Origin: Lachnospiraceae bacterium
Lineage (GTDB): Bacteria > Bacillota_A > Clostridia > Lachnospirales > Lachnospiraceae
Assembly (NCBI GenBank): GCA_017553965.1
Contig: JAFZJK010000091.1
Location: 1 to 6,812 of the forward strand
Direction: 5' to 3'
Length of the DNA: 6,812 bases
Part shown: piece by piece, positions 6,538-6,812 of the stretch
How positions within the stretch are numbered: position 1 is the stretch's first letter
Layout: every line of letters begins with the position of its first letter
Notes under the pieces: generated by a model
Databases searched by the model: none
Told to the model about the DNA's origin: nothing
The model's input: only the letters and a program-made list of their open reading frames with translations
Translations under genes and position numbers: made by a program

Positions 6538-6812
6538 ATGGATACACTTATTACCGGTATTAACGGTATAGAAGCATTAACATCCGGCACAGTAAATAAG
6601 ACAACTAAAAAGTCCAATGCCTTCGAACTGCTTTCTCCGGAAGAGCTTAAAGGCACGGCAAAGTCCGGATCGTTTGATTCGCTTCTTAAGTCTGCCATGG
6701 AAATGATATCCGAAACCAACAGATATTCAAATGAAGCTGCGGAAGCAGAGCTTTCTTATGCCATGGGTCTTACCAACAGCACTCATGACCTCCAGGTAGC
6801 ACAGATGAAAGC
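6538..6812 (+). CDS. fliE: Flagellar hook-basal body protein FliE, 3' partial
   Basis: FliE forms the junction between the MS ring and the proximal rod and is needed for export of rod proteins. The frame is open to the right edge, giving 91 full codons; the family is about 100 residues, so only the last few are missing. The typical C-terminal half is visible: SFDSLLKSAMEMISETNRYSNEA (45-67), then the conserved THDLQVAQMKA at the edge. The N-terminal 40 residues are variable, as usual. GGAG at 6527-6530 lies seven bases before the ATG. The order flgB-flgC-fliE is standard; fliF would be expected next. Confidence 0.93.
   Translation, partial: MDTLITGINGIEALTSGTVNKTTKKSNAFELLSPEELKGTAKSGSFDSLLKSAMEMISETNRYSNEAAEAELSYAMGLTNSTHDLQVAQMK

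Overview
The window looks like chromosomal DNA from a motile, low-to-moderate G+C Firmicute, most probably a flagellated Lachnospiraceae (Butyrivibrio/Roseburia type). This rests on the CodY and TopA sequences, the gene order topA-codY-flgB-flgC-fliE, the strong AGGAGG-type ribosome binding sites and the A/T-rich spacers. Family level is reasonably safe; the genus is a guess. All genes are on the + strand, coding density is high, and no RNA genes, CRISPR arrays, insertion sequences or phage genes were seen.

Layout. (1) Positions 1-2481: the 3' part of a gene for a membrane-anchored transglutaminase-like protein (TgpA type), cut by the left edge. (2) 2482-2575: an A/T-rich spacer with a good sigma-A promoter for topA. 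(3) 2576-4558: topA, DNA topoisomerase I with two C4 zinc modules. (4) 4559-4691: the codY control region, holding a 14/15 match to the canonical CodY box directly next to an extended -10 sigma-A promoter. (5) 4692-5459: codY. (6) 5460-5587: a strong intrinsic terminator for codY, then a promoter with a perfect TATAAT for the flagellar operon. (7) 5588-6812: flgB, flgC and fliE (fliE cut by the right edge), the start of a fla/che-type rod and basal body operon, with a GC-rich hairpin element between flgC and fliE.

How it fits together. CodY is the global nutrient repressor of Firmicutes. The box at its own promoter suggests self-regulation. It sits directly upstream of the early flagellar operon, as in Bacillus subtilis, but a terminator separates the two and no good CodY box is visible at the flagellar promoter. 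Compared with B. subtilis (topA-trmFO-codV-clpQ-clpY-codY-flgB), this locus keeps the frame but lacks the four intervening genes.

No wholly new system is visible. The points most worth following are the codY autoregulatory site, the apparently altered effector pocket of this CodY, the hairpin element in the flgC-fliE gap, and a dyad over the -10 of the flagellar promoter.
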